From Prochlorococcus sp. AG-402-O21 (GTDB taxonomy: Bacteria; Cyanobacteriota; Cyanobacteriia; PCC-6307; Cyanobiaceae): 64,000 bases of DNA. Positions 62,231-64,000 of this stretch are shown here, in pieces. Location: NCBI GenBank assembly GCA_003216375.1, contig QCIZ01000001.1, positions 158,370 to 222,369 on the forward strand, read 5' to 3'. Both the position numbers and the translations under genes were made by a program. Each line of letters begins with the position of its first letter. The first letter of the stretch is position 1. The notes under the pieces are model-generated. The model was not told the DNA's origin. It worked only from the letters and a program-made list of their open reading frames with translations, and ran no database searches.

Positions 62231-63343
62231 ATGCAAACGAATAGCCAAAAAACAGAAAAAAAGCAATCCGAAGTCTCTGTTATTGGTAGTGGAATAGCAG
62301 GAATTACAACTGCGTTTCATCTAGGAAAAAAAGGTTACAAAGTAAATTTAATCGACCCAAGAGTAAATTCAGAAATAAATAATTTAAATCCAAAAAATGG
62401 AACACAAGCTAGTTTAGGTATTCTGATGGGGAATATCTATAAAAGATCAAAAGGAAGGGCTTTTTTGCTAAGAAATAAAAGTATGAAACTATGGAAAGAA
62501 TGGCTTACTGAAATAAACTATTATGAGTCAAGTTTTATATTTAAAAAACCATTAATTAAATTAACAAATTCTAAAAAAGAATATCAATCAATGGTTGAAT
62601 TAATTGAGAATAAAAAAGAATATGGAATTGAACTTTTAGATAAAAAGACTTTAGATTTCTGGAATTTTATATTTGAGACAAAATTAATTGGGGGATTAAT
62701 CTCTCATGAAGATGGTCGATTAAACCCTATAAAATTAATAAAAGCATTAATGCATAGTCTTGACCAACTTGAAATAAATAAAATTGAAAATAATGTTATT
62801 CAAATAAGCAAAAATGATAAGCCACATGAAAAAAGATGGAATATTCTTTTAGAAGATAATCAATCTATTAATCAAGATTATATAGTAATTTGCTCAGCAA
62901 TAAATACTCAAAAAATATTAAAATCATTAGGGTATAAAATATTTTTAGAGCCAATATTAGGACAAGTCATTGAATTAGAATTAGAAGATGAAAATAAAGA
63001 TTGGGAAAAGTGGCCTGCAATATTAAATTATCAGTCTATAAACTTTATGCACCATAGTCCCAATCATGTACTTATGGGAGCAACTGTCGAGAGTGGAAAC
63101 AAGCCAAGCCTAATTAAAAAACAAGAAATGTTAAAAATGAACAACACTGCTCCAAAATGGATGAAAAAAGCAATAATCAGTCATGAATGGAATGGAGTCA
63201 GAGCTAGACCAATCAACGAACCTGCTCCATTATTGAAAGAATTAGAAGTGGGATTATTAATTAATACAGGACACTACAGAAATGGTTTTTTGTTAGCTCC
63301 TGCCTGCGCTGAATGGATTGGACTGAAAATAGAAAACCAATAA
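62231..63343 (+). CDS. FAD-dependent oxidoreductase (D-amino acid dehydrogenase/DAO family)
   Basis: The 370-residue protein begins with the FAD-binding motif VIGSGIAGITTAFHLGKKGYKVNLID. It has the DAO-type end NTGHYRNGFLLAPACAEWIG. Its substrate is unknown; glycine oxidase (ThiO) and DadA-like roles are both possible. It is convergent with dnaK, nine bases apart. Confidence 0.78.
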   Translation: MQTNSQKTEKKQSEVSVIGSGIAGITTAFHLGKKGYKVNLIDPRVNSEINNLNPKNGTQASLGILMGNIYKRSKGRAFLLRNKSMKLWKEWLTEINYYESSFIFKKPLIKLTNSKKEYQSMVELIENKKEYGIELLDKKTLDFWNFIFETKLIGGLISHEDGRLNPIKLIKALMHSLDQLEINKIENNVIQISKNDKPHEKRWNILLEDNQSINQDYIVICSAINTQKILKSLGYKIFLEPILGQVIELELEDENKDWEKWPAILNYQSINFMHHSPNHVLMGATVESGNKPSLIKKQEMLKMNNTAPKWMKKAIISHEWNGVRARPINEPAPLLKELEVGLLINTGHYRNGFLLAPACAEWIGLKIENQ

Positions 63344-63351
63344 ATATTAAT

Positions 63352-64000
63352 TTATTTTGTCTCGGTAAAATCAGCATCAATAACATCATCTCCATCAGTT
63401 TTACTATCAGCGTTGGGATCATCAGCAGCTTGTGAAGCAGCATTAGCTTGTTGATATACAGAAGCTCCTAATGAATACAATTCTTGTTGAAGCTCTTCTA
63501 CTAAAGTTTTCATGGTTTCATAATCATCTTTTTCAAGCGCTTCTTTTAGCTTGACTCGTTTCTCTTCAACTTTTGCTTTTGCTTCATCATCAACTTTATC
63601 GCCAAGCTCACCTATTTGTTTTTCAGATTGATAAACAAGTGTTTCAGCTTGGTTTTTAATATCAATTTTTTCACGCTTTTCTTTATCAGCAGAAGCATTC
63701 ATTTCTGCATCTTTAACCATTTTATCAACTTCGTTATCCGACAAAGTTGATGCACCAGTAATAGAGATACTTTGCTCTTTACCGCTACCTTTATCTTTTG
63801 CATTGACGCTGAGGATTCCATTAGCATCAATATCAAAAGTCACTTCAATTTGAGGCACGCCTCTAGGAGCGGGAGGGATACCATCTAAGCGAAAGGTTCC
63901 AAGACTTTTATTGTCAGAAGCCATCTCACGTTCTCCTTGTAACACATGAATTTCTACATTCGTTTGGCCATCAACTGCAGTTGAGTAAGTTTCTGCCTTT
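63352..64000 (-). CDS. dnaK: Chaperone DnaK (Hsp70), C-terminal part
   Basis: The frame is open to the window end at 64000, so the N-terminal ATPase domain lies outside. The visible 215 residues are the substrate-binding domain ([43 protein letters not shown]) and the helical lid. The acidic tail [13 protein letters not shown] is typical of the DnaK2-like copy in marine cyanobacteria. Which paralogue it is cannot be decided from the fragment. Confidence 0.95.
   Translation of the reverse strand, partial: KAETYSTAVDGQTNVEIHVLQGEREMASDNKSLGTFRLDGIPPAPRGVPQIEVTFDIDANGILSVNAKDKGSGKEQSISITGASTLSDNEVDKMVKDAEMNASADKEKREKIDIKNQAETLVYQSEKQIGELGDKVDDEAKAKVEEKRVKLKEALEKDDYETMKTLVEELQQELYSLGASVYQQANAASQAADDPNADSKTDGDDVIDADFTETK

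Overview
The window is a 64 kb piece of a compact, AT-rich cyanobacterial chromosome with short intergenic gaps and many 1-4 base gene overlaps. The protein set points to a marine picocyanobacterium: a SqdX-type sulfolipid transferase, an acyl-lipid desaturase, ferredoxin-type NirA and NarB, the cyanobacteria-specific NarM and CnaT, and a cyanobacterial group 2 sigma factor. Low GC and compactness suggest Prochlorococcus, most like the low-light I (NATL-like) clade. That assignment is inference from recall, not from a database search. No phage, transposon, integrase or CRISPR array is visible, and there is one tRNA gene.

Layout. 1-6.4 kb: the 3' end of sqdX, a small hypothetical, gcvP-gcvH of glycine cleavage, a PLP enzyme and an Xre-like protein, all leftward after sqdX. 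6.4-16 kb: desC, rplI, dnaB, mnmG, a chorismate lyase-like gene, a SprT-like protein, ligA and small unknowns. 16-20.7 kb: a TVP38-type membrane protein, valS, an IscA-like protein and tRNA-Val. 20.8-32.9 kb: mazG, speE-speB, gcvT, aspS, then the tight run pyrG-queE-queC-pabB-pabC, converging on cobA.

32.9-49 kb is the standout: an apparently complete nitrate assimilation island. It holds siroheme supply (cobA, a CbiX-like chelatase), nirA with a HEAT-repeat neighbour, molybdopterin cofactor genes (moaB, moaD, moaE, moeA, moaC, mobA, moaA), narM, the nitrate/nitrite transporter nrtP (napA), narB and a cnaT-like gene. NirA needs siroheme and NarB needs molybdenum cofactor, so the island carries transport, both reductases and much of their cofactor supply. 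Pairs of perfect GTA-N8-TAC (NtcA) sites lie upstream of both nirA and nrtP, spaced 48 and 50 bp. A strong hairpin terminator separates nrtP from narB. Between moaA and nrtP are three small genes, one preceded by a structured leader whose ends resemble a glutamine riboswitch.

49-64 kb returns to housekeeping genes: a GNAT protein and MFS transporter (divergent), ppk, a group 2 sigma factor, a phytol kinase-like protein, DAHP synthase, acnB, a ClC exchanger, an O-antigen ligase-like protein with purU, an FAD oxidoreductase, and the 3' end of dnaK.
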